DNA of 64,000 nt, from contig NZ_JALAZE010000001.1 of the NCBI RefSeq assembly GCF_022809095.1, positions 775,719 through 839,718 of the forward strand, written 5' to 3'. This document shows positions 51,609-60,770 of the stretch, one piece after another (positions within the stretch are counted from its first letter, which is position 1; each line of letters opens with the position of its first letter). The notes below the pieces were generated by a model. It was not told the DNA's origin. It did no database searches and saw only the letters and a program-made list of their open reading frames with translations. The translations under genes were made by a program, and so were the position numbers. The stretch is from Bacillus kexueae (GTDB taxonomy: Bacteria; Bacillota; Bacilli; Bacillales; Aeribacillaceae).

Positions 51609-52097
51609 ATGGCTCTCTTTCAACATATTGTCGTTGCGTACGATAAATTCGACCATAGTGGCGAGGCTCTCCTGTTGGGAAATCAGCTTGCCAATCAATT
51701 GAATGCTAAATTAACCATTGTCCATGTCCACTCTCCATCACTCGATGAAGTAGTTGCGGAAGCTACACCTCGTATGCACATGGGAGGATACGTGGCAGAT
51801 GGGACACCCGCTCCACCACCTACTGCTTTTGAACACCTGGAGAAGCCCATTAGGCTCGACCAACTAAAGCAGAACATAGTGGCGGAAATTCAGCAATTTA
51901 TTCCCGTTACTGACCAAATGACCATTGAAGTTGTCGAGGGTGAGCCTGAAAAACTGTTACCAAAGTTAGCAGAAAGCTTGCAAGCTGATTTAATCATTAC
52001 TGGAAAACGTAATGCTTCATTGAAAAAACTTTTATTTGGAAGTATTAGTGAAAAGATGGCAAAAGCAACAGATACCCCTGTCCTCGTTGCAAAATGA
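51609..52097 (+). CDS. Universal stress protein (UspA family)
   Basis: 162 residues: HIVVAYDKFDHSGEALLLGNQLA at the N-terminus and the ATP-binding loop ITGKRNASLKKLLFGSISEKM (G-x2-G/N-x9-GS) at the C-terminus. The proline-rich insert GTPAPPPTAFEH near residues 60-75 is unusual in length. ATG 51609 has better spacing from AAGGAGG than the one at 51606. Cytosolic. Confidence 0.85.
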   Translation: MALFQHIVVAYDKFDHSGEALLLGNQLANQLNAKLTIVHVHSPSLDEVVAEATPRMHMGGYVADGTPAPPPTAFEHLEKPIRLDQLKQNIVAEIQQFIPVTDQMTIEVVEGEPEKLLPKLAESLQADLIITGKRNASLKKLLFGSISEKMAKATDTPVLVAK

Positions 52098-52121
52098 CGT
52101 TTGCCCCTTTTCTAAAAGGCC

Positions 52122-52150
52122 TAAAGGAGGGTACAACCCTCCTTTTTTAT
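52122..52150 (+). terminator. Terminator of the usp gene
   Basis: AAAGGAGGG / CCCTCCTTT with TACAA loop and T-run. Confidence 0.9.
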
Positions 52151-52196
52151 TTCCCCTTCTAATCGACTACGCTGTAACTTTTGTCACAATTTGTTG

Positions 52197-52223
52197 TAAA
52201 ACCTTTGACGTTTTTTCCGATAT
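52197..52223 (+). promoter_or_regulatory. Sigma-D-type (motility) promoter of hemAT
   Basis: TAAA at 52197-52200, a 15-bp spacer, then TCCGATAT (52216-52223), one base from the sigma-D element GCCGATAT. It is 45 bp upstream of the start codon, fitting a chemoreceptor gene. Confidence 0.72.
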
Positions 52224-52267
52224 AAGGAGTAGTGATAAATCGAATTAGTCAAAGGAGAATTTACATT

Positions 52268-53578
52268 ATGACGTTTTCATTGTTCAAGAAAAAGCACCGT
52301 ACTACTACATCCGATTCCGTTTTTTCTCAACCAATTGATGAAACTAAGATCGTATTGAAATTAGAACAAGAATCCTATAAGCGTCAATTAGCGCTGGTTC
52401 AATTAACGAAGGAAGATTTACGCAATACCCTTTTACTTAAGCCAATCATTGAAGAAAACATCCACGATATTACAACGGCATTTTATGATGGGATCGAAAA
52501 AGAAGAACGCTTAATGAAAGTGGTTGAGCAATATAGTACAATTGATCGTTTAAAAGGGACACTTGCCAAACACGTGCTTCAAATGTTTAACGGTCGCTTA
52601 ACAGATGAAGACGTTGAACGTATGTCGCGTATTGCCCATCGTCACGTTATGATCGGCCTTGATGAAAAATGGTACATGGCATCCTTCCAAAACTTATTAG
52701 AAGCCATTCTCTCATCGGTTTCTCATCATTTTGAAACGGTTGATGAGCTTCTATCTGCGACAAAATCGATTACGAAACTTGTCAACTTTGAACAACAGCT
52801 TGTCCTAGAAGCGTATAAAAACGAATATGAAAAAATTCGAGAAGAGATGGAACGTGAAAAACAACTTCTCATCGAGCAGGTGCAATCTACTTCATCTCAG
52901 CTCGCTTCATTAACAGAAGAAACAAATGCGTTCATTCAAGAGATTAGCGCGCAGTCAAAAGAATTCGCCAACATTGCTGCGGGTCGCTTTGAATTAGCAG
53001 CTACGGCTGAAACGGAAGCGCATAGCGGAAAGAGCGAGCTTCAAAACCAGTCTGAACTTATGACATTAATTAACAGCCGCACGGACGATATCGCTCAAAA
53101 AATGAAAGCTTTAGAACAAGCTTCTGAGAAAATTAATCACGTCGTTTCCATCGTGACATCCATCGCTGAGCAAACGAACCTACTCGCATTAAACGCAGCG
53201 ATTGAGTCTGCTCGAGCTGGAGAATACGGTAAAGGATTCGCCGTTGTTGCGAGTGAAGTTCGTAAGCTAGCAGAAGAAACGAAAAACTCCGTACTTGGTG
53301 TATCGAATTTAATTCAAGAAATTAACCAGCAAATCGATAGCATCTCTACATCAATTACTGATGTGACAGAATTAACAAGCAAAAGCTCAACGAAAATGGA
53401 TGACATGGTAAAGTTCTTCGACACAGTCTTAAGCCTAATTGACAACAACAAAGATCAAAGCGAAAAAACGAAAGAAGAGCTTCAAAACTTTGCAAAAGCC
53501 ATTGCAGATGTCACAAGCGCAGTTGACCAAATAACGGAAACATCCGAACAACTAAAAGAGCTTGCCGAAACCATTTAA
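52268..53578 (+). CDS. hemAT: Heme-based aerotaxis transducer HemAT
   Basis: 436 residues (B. subtilis HemAT 432). The N-terminal globin-coupled sensor (about 25-180) has [19 protein letters not shown], with the proximal heme histidine in RIAHRHV. The C-terminal MCP signaling domain (about 230-436) contains the hairpin tip [40 protein letters not shown]. No membrane helices, so it is a soluble oxygen sensor feeding CheA. ATG 52268 follows AAAGGAGAA; an upstream extension is not supported. Confidence 0.92.
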   Translation: MTFSLFKKKHRTTTSDSVFSQPIDETKIVLKLEQESYKRQLALVQLTKEDLRNTLLLKPIIEENIHDITTAFYDGIEKEERLMKVVEQYSTIDRLKGTLAKHVLQMFNGRLTDEDVERMSRIAHRHVMIGLDEKWYMASFQNLLEAILSSVSHHFETVDELLSATKSITKLVNFEQQLVLEAYKNEYEKIREEMEREKQLLIEQVQSTSSQLASLTEETNAFIQEISAQSKEFANIAAGRFELAATAETEAHSGKSELQNQSELMTLINSRTDDIAQKMKALEQASEKINHVVSIVTSIAEQTNLLALNAAIESARAGEYGKGFAVVASEVRKLAEETKNSVLGVSNLIQEINQQIDSISTSITDVTELTSKSSTKMDDMVKFFDTVLSLIDNNKDQSEKTKEELQNFAKAIADVTSAVDQITETSEQLKELAETI

Positions 53579-53583
53579 ACCTG

Positions 53584-53609
53584 TCCTCCCTATTGGGAGG
53601 ATTTTTTTA
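53584..53609 (+). terminator. hemAT terminator
   Basis: TCCTCCC / GGGAGGA with TATT loop and seven T, 5 bp after the stop. Confidence 0.9.
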
Positions 53610-53793
53610 TTTCATTCTAATTTTGAAATATTGATCTTTAATAGTCTGATTGAATTGCAGATTGCTGTCGTATCTTGACAGATAATCCGTTGTCGATTAT
53701 AGTTGAATTATCCATTTTACTTTCGTGCATAAAAGCATAAAAGCTTAAAAGCGTTTAAGTGATATTATTTGAGCAATTAAAGGAGCTGGCATC

Positions 53794-55188
53794 ATGAAGA
53801 CATCATGGAAATTTTCACACGCAGTAGGTGTGCTGACGATTATACTCGGGATTATTTTCGTCAGTTTATTTTGGCTTAAAACGGAGCCACATTTACCTCT
53901 TTTCCTTTCTGTTTTATTCATTGCTGGATTGGCAAAGTTGAAAGGAAACGAGTGGAAAGAGATTGAATCAGGTATCGTAAAAGGATTACAAAACGGTGCA
54001 CAACCTATTATTATATTATCTCTGATCGGAATGCTAATTGGCGCATGGATGATTAGCGGGACGATTCCAACCATTACTGTTTGGACACTATCAATCTTTC
54101 AACCAGAGTTCTTCTTTATTACGGCCATCATTTGCTGCATGGTCATCTCGACATTGATAGGTAGTACATTTACAACGGTAAGCACCATTGGTGTAGCGTT
54201 AATCGGAGTGGCTGAACTTGCTGGTATTCCACTTGAAATGGCAGCAGCCGCGATTATTTGTGGTGCTGCATTCGGTGATAAAATGTCGCCAATGTCCGAT
54301 ACGACAAACTTCGCTTCGGGAATTGCAGGCGTGAACATCTTTACGCATATTCGTCACATGCTGAAGACGACAATTCCAAGTATGGCGATTACGCTAATTT
54401 TCTTTTGGATTTTATCCAACCAATTATCGTTTGAACCTGATACAACAGCTACCATCACGATGATGAAAGAAACGTTAAGCCAACAAATGAACATCTCTTT
54501 TTGGACGGTATTATCACCTATTTTAGTTATTACTCTTGCGATTATGCGCAAGCCTGTTATACCATCCTTGACGATTGGAATCATTAGTGCAGGGATTATT
54601 GCTTTTGTCGTACAAGGGGTTTCGGTGAGCACATTTTTATCCGTCCTTCAAAATGGCCCGTCGCTTTCATCGGGCGTAGAAGAAGTAGACCGCATGATGA
54701 ATAAGGGTGGCTTGCAATCGATGATGTGGTCAATCTCCCTTATTATGATTGCCTTTATTTTAGGAGGCCTTCTAGAAAAAACAGGCCTAATCAACGCCCT
54801 CTTAGATGGGTTAAAAGAACGACTAAAATCAAAAGGACAAGTAATTTACTCTACTGTCGTATCATCCATCGGTGTCAACCTTGTCACAGGTGAACAATAC
54901 TTGTCCATCTTAATTCCAGGTCAATCGTTTAAAGATTTATATCACAAATATAAGATTCCACTTCCATACCTTTCTCGCTCTGTCGAGGACGCTGGAACGT
55001 TAATAAACCCATTAATTCCTTGGGGCGTGAGCGGTGCCTTTTTAGCAGCGACACTTGGAGTTGATGTCATTGCCTACTTACCATTTGCAATTTTCCTTTA
55101 CATCTCTCCAATCATGTCCATTCTTCTCGGCATGCGCTTATCGCGTAAAGAACCGTTGAACGAAATTGAATTAAAGAACGTGTCATAA
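53794..55188 (+). CDS. nhaC: Na+/H+ antiporter NhaC family
   Basis: 464 residues with eleven or twelve helices. GAAFGDKMSPMSDTTNFASGIAGVNIFTHIRHM is the NhaC-family signature containing the conserved acidic residues. The C-terminal half holds the family's NLVTGEQYLSILIPGQ and SVEDAGTLINPLIPWGVSG. NhaC exchanges external protons for sodium; B. subtilis NhaC (YheL) lies in the same chromosomal region. Ribosome site AAAGGAGC; terminator follows. Confidence 0.86.
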   Translation: MKTSWKFSHAVGVLTIILGIIFVSLFWLKTEPHLPLFLSVLFIAGLAKLKGNEWKEIESGIVKGLQNGAQPIIILSLIGMLIGAWMISGTIPTITVWTLSIFQPEFFFITAIICCMVISTLIGSTFTTVSTIGVALIGVAELAGIPLEMAAAAIICGAAFGDKMSPMSDTTNFASGIAGVNIFTHIRHMLKTTIPSMAITLIFFWILSNQLSFEPDTTATITMMKETLSQQMNISFWTVLSPILVITLAIMRKPVIPSLTIGIISAGIIAFVVQGVSVSTFLSVLQNGPSLSSGVEEVDRMMNKGGLQSMMWSISLIMIAFILGGLLEKTGLINALLDGLKERLKSKGQVIYSTVVSSIGVNLVTGEQYLSILIPGQSFKDLYHKYKIPLPYLSRSVEDAGTLINPLIPWGVSGAFLAATLGVDVIAYLPFAIFLYISPIMSILLGMRLSRKEPLNEIELKNVS

Positions 55189-55196
55189 TCCTTTAC

Positions 55197-55228
55197 ACCT
55201 CGGGCCTTCCGAGGTTTTCTTTTTTTCT
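55197..55228 (+). terminator. nhaC terminator
   Basis: ACCTCGG / CCGAGGT with GCCTT loop and T-rich tail. Confidence 0.86.
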
Positions 55229-55376
55229 TGATTGGAAAATGCTAGAGGAAAATTTTCGACATTCCCCCATTTTTTATTGCAATTTTCTTCAAACCCCTTT
55301 ATGATGATTATATACCCTATACACAATATATTGTGTACAACATACATATCGATACTACATATAGAATATAAACCAG

Positions 55377-55535
55377 TAACAAAGGTGCTACACAAGCTTA
55401 ATAGGGAATCTGGTGTAAATCCAGAGCTGTCCCCGCAACTGTGAGTGCAACGAAATGAGAATGACCACTGTACGAATTGGTATGGGAAGGTATCAAAGTA
55501 GGATTAAGCACGAGTCAGGAGACCTGCCTTTGTTA
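55377..55535 (+). promoter_or_regulatory. Cobalamin (B12) riboswitch aptamer
   Basis: Canonical cobalamin-element core: AATAGGGAATCTGGTG, AAATCCAGAGCTGTCCCC, GCAACTGTGA, and the B12 box AGTCAGGAGACCTGCC at 55513-55528. Outer P1 pairs AACAAAGG (from 55378) with CCTTTGTT (ending 55534). It sits on the plus strand 155 bp upstream of the ribonucleotide reductase operon. Confidence 0.95.
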
Positions 55536-55552
55536 TGCCGTTTCGGATTCTT

Positions 55553-55673
55553 CGGGGTGATGGGAAGATGAAACGATGGTTGCAAAAGGAGTATATCTTT
55601 TTATCTCAGTTGTCTCTCCTTTTATATCATCGTTTGATCCACTCATCCCGTAGAAGAGTGGATTTTATTTTTT
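55553..55673 (+). terminator. Expression platform: antiterminator and intrinsic terminator
   Basis: Terminator: ATCCACTC (55637-55644) pairs with GAGTGGAT (55656-55663), then TTTATTTTTT. Antiterminator: AAACGATG (55571-55578) pairs with CATCGTTT (55628-55635) and AAAAGGAG (55584-55591) with CTCCTTTT (55617-55624). The upstream GTGATGGG region continues pairing into 55637-55649, so the first terminator arm is captured. B12 binding should favour termination before the nrd ribosome site. Confidence 0.82.
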
Positions 55674-55689
55674 AAGGAGGACGAGCACA

Positions 55690-57936
55690 GTGAAAACGAC
55701 CCTTTTACCTCAGTCGGAAATTAACACTCAACAACTAATCAACGATTTACAATCAATCAGTCAGACCATATCTGGTATTGAGATTGATTCGTATATTGAG
55801 AGAGTAACAGATTCCTTACAATACCATCAATACGACTCAAAAGAAAAACTCTTCAATTTCTTAATTCTCGAAGCACTAAGCCACATATCCGAAACGGAAC
55901 CGAATTGGACGTACTTCGCAGCGAAACTATATTTACAGAAGCTTTACGCTGAAGCAAGTGAAAATCGCCAATACGAAACGAAGGAATACGGAGACTTTTA
56001 TTCTCTCCTTATGACTTTAACGGCAAAAGGAATTTATCATAAAGACCTCCTCTCTCTTTATTCCAAAGAGGAGATTGATGAAATAGGTTCTTGGATTGAC
56101 CCGAATAAGGATGAGCTCTTTACTTATATCGGACTTAAAACACTAGCTGATCGCTATTTAGCACGCGACTATGATAAACGCACATTTGAGCTACCGCAAG
56201 AACGCTTTATGATTATTGCGATGACGCTGATGAAAAACGAACCAAAAGACCGTCGATTAGCGCTCATAAAAGAAGCTTATTGGGCACTAAGTCATCTTTA
56301 TATGACTGTTGCTACCCCAACATTAGCGAATGCAGGGAAGTCGGTTGGCCAGCTATCAAGCTGCTTTATCGATACGATTGATGATAGTTTACAAGGAATC
56401 TTTGATAGTAATACCGATATTGCGAATCTATCGAAAAATGGCGGTGGAATCGGCGTCTACTTGGGGAAAATTAGAAGTCGAGGCAGTGATATTCGCGGTT
56501 ATAAAGGCGTTTCTTCCGGTGTCATTCCGTGGATGAAGCAACTCAACAATACGGCGGTTAGCGTCGACCAACTCGGACAGAGAAAAGGAGCAATCGCTGT
56601 TTACTTAGATGTATGGCATAAAGACATATTTTCGTTCTTAGATGCGAAATTAAATAACGGAGATGAACGTCTACGTACACACGATATTTTTACCGGCGTA
56701 TGCATTCCAGACCTCTTTATGGAGAAAGTCGAAGTGCGAGAAGATTGGTATTTATTCGATCCACACGAAGTACGTAAAGTTATGGGCTTTGATTTAGAAG
56801 ACTTTTTTGACGAGCAAGTTGGAGAAGGTTCTTTCCGTCAAAAATACGAACAATGTGTAAACCACCCTCATTTATCTAAGCAAGTTGTTCCAGCGATAGA
56901 AATTATGAAGCGCATTATGATTAGTCAGCTTGAAGCAGGAACACCATTTATGTTTTATCGCGATGAAGTAAATCGCCAAAACGCCAATAAGCATGCTGGT
57001 ATGATTTATTGCAGTAATTTATGTACTGAAATTACCCAAAATCAAAGTGCCACAACCGTCGAAGAACAATTTACGCAAGATGGGAAAATCATCATTGTGA
57101 AAAAACCAGGTGATTTCGTCGTATGTAACTTATCATCCATTAATTTAGCACGGGCTGTTCCCGACCAAGTGTTAAAGCGACTCATCTCGATTCAAGTTCG
57201 CATGCTTGATAATGTGATCGACTTAAATAACATCCCGGTCTTACAAGCAAAGCTAACGAATGAAAAATATCGTGCCATCGGACTTGGAACTTTCGGCATG
57301 CATCACCTACTCGCATTGAAACAAATTAAATGGGAAAGCGATGAAGCAGTAGAATTCGTTGACCGTTTGTATGAAGAAATTGCTTACCATACCATCCGAG
57401 CAAGCCTTGAACTCGCACAAGAAAAAGGTTCGTACCCGCTCTTTGAAGGATCAGAATGGCAAACGGGAGAATATTTCAAAAAGCGTGGCTATACCGATTC
57501 AAAATGGACCGAATTACGAGAAGAAGTTGAAGAACATGGGATTCGAAACGGGTATTTAATGGCGGTTGCCCCAAACGCATCCACTTCTCTCATTGCTGGA
57601 AGTACCGCAAGCATTGACCCAATATTCCAAAAAGTCTATGCGGAAGAAAAGAAGGATTACAAAATTCCAGTTACAGCGCCAGACTTAAGTCCAGAGACGA
57701 CTTGGTTCTATAAATCGGCCTATTTCATCGACCAAACGTGGAGCTTAAAGCAAAACGCTGTTCGTCAAAAACATATTGATCAGTCCATTTCCTTCAACTT
57801 TTACGTATTAAATACTGTAAAAGCTAAAGAATTACTCAACCTCCATATAACAGCATGGAAATTACGCTTAAAAACAACATACTATGTACGTTCAACATCA
57901 AGCGACATTATCGAATGTGATTCTTGCGCAAGCTAA
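55690..57936 (+). CDS. nrdA: Class I ribonucleoside-diphosphate reductase, alpha subunit
   Basis: 748 residues. Catalytic residues: redox cysteines in QLSSCFIDT and VVCNLSSINL; the N-C-E triad in SNLCTEI; the radical-transfer tyrosine pair in TTYYVRSTSS; and the C-terminal shuttle CDSCAS. The N-terminus begins close to the core R1 domain and lacks the roughly 90-residue ATP-cone used for overall activity control. A GTG start follows AAGGAGGACGAG. It forms an operon with the beta subunit; no nrdI is present, so class Ia-like is preferred over Ib. Confidence 0.88.
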   Translation: MKTTLLPQSEINTQQLINDLQSISQTISGIEIDSYIERVTDSLQYHQYDSKEKLFNFLILEALSHISETEPNWTYFAAKLYLQKLYAEASENRQYETKEYGDFYSLLMTLTAKGIYHKDLLSLYSKEEIDEIGSWIDPNKDELFTYIGLKTLADRYLARDYDKRTFELPQERFMIIAMTLMKNEPKDRRLALIKEAYWALSHLYMTVATPTLANAGKSVGQLSSCFIDTIDDSLQGIFDSNTDIANLSKNGGGIGVYLGKIRSRGSDIRGYKGVSSGVIPWMKQLNNTAVSVDQLGQRKGAIAVYLDVWHKDIFSFLDAKLNNGDERLRTHDIFTGVCIPDLFMEKVEVREDWYLFDPHEVRKVMGFDLEDFFDEQVGEGSFRQKYEQCVNHPHLSKQVVPAIEIMKRIMISQLEAGTPFMFYRDEVNRQNANKHAGMIYCSNLCTEITQNQSATTVEEQFTQDGKIIIVKKPGDFVVCNLSSINLARAVPDQVLKRLISIQVRMLDNVIDLNNIPVLQAKLTNEKYRAIGLGTFGMHHLLALKQIKWESDEAVEFVDRLYEEIAYHTIRASLELAQEKGSYPLFEGSEWQTGEYFKKRGYTDSKWTELREEVEEHGIRNGYLMAVAPNASTSLIAGSTASIDPIFQKVYAEEKKDYKIPVTAPDLSPETTWFYKSAYFIDQTWSLKQNAVRQKHIDQSISFNFYVLNTVKAKELLNLHITAWKLRLKTTYYVRSTSSDIIECDSCAS

Positions 57937-57956
57937 TGGGACGAGGAGGACAAACC

Positions 57957-59003
57957 ATGAACGGAAATGAATTAAAAAAGAGAGAAATTATGGACCGAAC
58001 GGCACCGAATCGTTCAACGGCTATTATTAACGGTTCGTGTTCAAACGTATTAAACTGGGATGACGTCGCCTATCCATGGGCGTATCCGAAATATAAACGG
58101 ATGCTTGCTAACTTTTGGACACCGTTTGAAATCAATATGTCCCAAGATATTAAACAATTCCCAGAGCTAACAGAAGAAGAGCAAAATGCTTTTTTAAAAA
58201 TCATCGGACTACTCGCCTTACTTGATAGCATCCAGACAGACTATGCGGGAAAAGTCGCTGACTATATTACCGATTCTAGTATTAACGCACTCATGATCAT
58301 TTTAGCGCAACAGGAAGTCATTCATAACCATTCCTATTCTTACGTGCTTTCAAGTCTTGTGCCTAAAAGCGTTCAAGACGAAGTCTTTGAATATTGGCGA
58401 AATGAACCGGTCTTACAAAAGCGAAATGAATTTGTGACAAACGGATACAAAGAATTTGCCGAAAATCCAAATGTAGAAAACTTGTTGAAGTCGATTGTAT
58501 TTGACGTCATTTTAGAGGGGCTATTCTTTTACTCTGGCTTCGCCTTCTTTTACAATTTGGCTAGGAACCAAAAAATGGTCGCATCAAGCACAATGATTAA
58601 CTATATTAACCGCGATGAGCAGCTCCATGTTGATTTATTCGTCAAAATTTATCAAGAAGTTTTGAAGCAATATCCGGAATACGATACACCTGAACTCGCA
58701 CAATTCGTTCAAAGCACATTTGTAAAAGCCGCCGAGCTTGAAATCGAGTGGGCGCATCAAATTTTAGGAAACAAAATGGAAGGCCTATCGTTAAAAGACG
58801 TAGAACACTATATTAAATTTTACGCCAATGTCCGCTGTCACCAACTTGGTTACGAACGACCATTTGATGGCTACCGTTCCAATCCGTTAAAATGGATCAA
58901 AGCATACGAAGAAGTGGACCTTGGAAAGTCAGATTTCTTCGAACAAAAATCCCGTCAATACACGAAAGTCAATCATGTTGATAACGGGTTTGATGAGTTG
59001 TAA
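57957..59003 (+). CDS. nrdB: Class I ribonucleoside-diphosphate reductase, beta subunit
   Basis: 348 residues. Metal ligands are visible: Asp in LLALLDSIQ, Glu/His in AQQEVIHNH, Glu in FDVILEGLFFYSG, and Glu/His in NRDEQLHVDLF. The radical tyrosine is seven residues after the first Glu (QEVIHNHSY). It therefore depends on a diiron or manganese-iron tyrosyl cofactor, not B12. ATG 57957 follows GAGGAGG; an upstream start inside nrdA is rejected. It ends with NHVDNGFDEL, typical of the R2 C-terminal tail that docks on alpha. Confidence 0.9.
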   Translation: MNGNELKKREIMDRTAPNRSTAIINGSCSNVLNWDDVAYPWAYPKYKRMLANFWTPFEINMSQDIKQFPELTEEEQNAFLKIIGLLALLDSIQTDYAGKVADYITDSSINALMIILAQQEVIHNHSYSYVLSSLVPKSVQDEVFEYWRNEPVLQKRNEFVTNGYKEFAENPNVENLLKSIVFDVILEGLFFYSGFAFFYNLARNQKMVASSTMINYINRDEQLHVDLFVKIYQEVLKQYPEYDTPELAQFVQSTFVKAAELEIEWAHQILGNKMEGLSLKDVEHYIKFYANVRCHQLGYERPFDGYRSNPLKWIKAYEEVDLGKSDFFEQKSRQYTKVNHVDNGFDEL

Positions 59004-59035
59004 GATCCGGCCAGAAAGCTCAGAGATTGTCCCTC

Positions 59036-59066
59036 TGAGCTTTTACTCGTATTCTTTATTTTTTTC
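59036..59066 (+). terminator. nrd operon terminator
   Basis: AAAGCTCAGAG / TCTGAGCTTT around ATTGTCCC with TTTTAC tail. Confidence 0.82.
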
Positions 59067-59171
59067 GTCCCCTAGCGTCAAGTCGCTCCACTACATAGAG
59101 TAAACGAACGTATTCTATCAACAATCTTTTTAAAAAAGCCTACCAAACTCCCATTATCTTTCCAATCGCAT

Positions 59172-59204
59172 AAAAAATCGAGTATCATAGCCAACACTCG
59201 ATTT
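59172..59204 (-). terminator. Terminator of the HD-GYP gene
   Basis: AAATCGAGT / ACTCGATTT with a 12-base loop; minus-strand tail TTTTTTATGC. It begins right after the stop codon. Confidence 0.8.
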
Positions 59205-59206
59205 CC

Positions 59207-60424
59207 TCATTCACCAGACGTCTTTTCATGTGGTTGTTCCTCTTTTTTTCGTACTAATCTATCGTAATAAATCCGCCGCCATTTTTCCTTTACTTGTTCG
59301 GTTAGTTGGATAATAGCAGGGTCAAATTGCGTCCCCTTCCCTTTTCGCAAACGTTCAAATGCTTCGTCAAATCCGAGTGCTGAACGATACGGTCGACAGG
59401 ATGTCATCGCATCAAAAGCGTCAACAACCGCGACTATTCGCCCATCCAGTGGAATCTCCTCCCCTTTTAAGTGAAAAGGATAACCTTTTCCGTCCCATCG
59501 CTCATGGTGATAGAGAATTCCATCGTTTAAGTGGATCAGCTCCTCCATCTGCCCAATCATTTTCGACCCTTCAATCGGATGCTTCGCCATGATAGCAAAT
59601 TCCTCACTAGTTAACTTTTTTTGTGAGGTTAAGATGGTTTCTGGAATTTGAATTTTTCCGATATCATGTAACAACGCTGCCAAGCGAAGCCGTTTTAAAT
59701 CTTCTTCTTCAAACGCATGATGTACCTTTCCAATTTCAAGTGCATATAAGCTGACCCGCTCACTATGACCTCTTGTGTACGCATCTTTTCCCTCTACAGA
59801 CAAAACAAAGCTTTTCACGATTTGATCGATCATGCGCTCAAGCGAAACAACTTGAATCGTGGCCTGCTCTTTATATAGTTGATTCATTTTTCTCAATAAA
59901 AGAATGCTAAAGGAAGTAATAATGATATACAGTAATAATCGACTATAAATATCGCTTGTTGTTACCAATTCTTGATGATGAGGATGAAGATAAAACGATG
60001 ACAAGTTAAATAATAAGATGAACCCAATTAATGAAAAGAGAATTTGTTGAACCGGTCTCCCATATAAACTCGTAATAATCGGAATGAGTAAAAAATAAGT
60101 CCAAGATTCGTGGAAATTTAATGCGAAGTATAAAAAACAGATCGATTTCACCATAAACATATTAACGATAAGGGCCATCAGCCGTGGGGAAAACACTTGA
60201 AAGAAGCAGACCCCGAAAATCATAATCCAAATGACTAGCATCCACGCTAATAACATGACTTCTGCCTTTGGATACGGAATATTCAACCGTTGTGCCGCTA
60301 TATTCCACCCAATACTAATCGTAATAAATATTAACGAAATGAGTATAATTTGATGATTTAAGCGTCGTGTATGCTCGGTCATTAAATCATATAACTGCTT
60401 CATTTTTTTAGATTCCATATACAT
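59207..60424 (-). CDS. Membrane HD-GYP domain protein (probable c-di-GMP phosphodiesterase)
   Basis: 405 residues. Five or six N-terminal helices (about 25-185, for example AEVMLLAWMLVIWIMIFGVCFF and LLLYIIITSFSILLL), a short linker, and an HD-GYP domain (about 205-380) with RLAALLHDIGKIQIPE, HPIEGSKMI, HHERWDGKGYP and VVDAFDAMTSCRPYR. HD-GYP enzymes hydrolyse cyclic di-GMP. All metal ligands seem present. Single-gene unit, divergent from the repeat and small gene to its right. Confidence 0.85.
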   Translation of the reverse strand: MYMESKKMKQLYDLMTEHTRRLNHQIILISLIFITISIGWNIAAQRLNIPYPKAEVMLLAWMLVIWIMIFGVCFFQVFSPRLMALIVNMFMVKSICFLYFALNFHESWTYFLLIPIITSLYGRPVQQILFSLIGFILLFNLSSFYLHPHHQELVTTSDIYSRLLLYIIITSFSILLLRKMNQLYKEQATIQVVSLERMIDQIVKSFVLSVEGKDAYTRGHSERVSLYALEIGKVHHAFEEEDLKRLRLAALLHDIGKIQIPETILTSQKKLTSEEFAIMAKHPIEGSKMIGQMEELIHLNDGILYHHERWDGKGYPFHLKGEEIPLDGRIVAVVDAFDAMTSCRPYRSALGFDEAFERLRKGKGTQFDPAIIQLTEQVKEKWRRIYYDRLVRKKEEQPHEKTSGE

Positions 60425-60602
60425 ACACCCTTAAGAAAAATGATGTGCTCTTAATTTTGTAAGAGCACTTTAGGAGCTACACAATATGCTAAAATTTTCT
60501 TTCCATTCCATTATATTCATAAGACCTTCGTATATTCTGACGAGCATCTAAGGGGACTTATGTATAGCTTGACACAGTGTTATAGTTAAGCATTGTTTGT
60601 AA

Positions 60603-60770
60603 TTAAGAAAAGCGCAAAGCGCAAGTCCTTAGGCGAAGGGTGCTGGAGAACCTGCGAGGAGGCTTCCGTCGCCACAGCAGAGCCGAAGCAACCCGAGCTG
60701 ATGGCGCTTGGAGCTATACACCAAAAAAACGCTAAAGAGAATACTTTAACACTTTATTGAACTTAAACTA
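60603..60770. repeat. Dispersed hairpin repeat, copy 6 (short form, right end trimmed)
   Basis: TTAAGAAAAGCGCAAAGCGC to TTGAACTTAAAC. The final TTTCTGTAACAAT is missing, and the sequence passes directly into the A-run of the next terminator. A few substitutions (GGGTGCTGGAGAACC, GCTATACACC) mark it as older. Confidence 0.9.
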
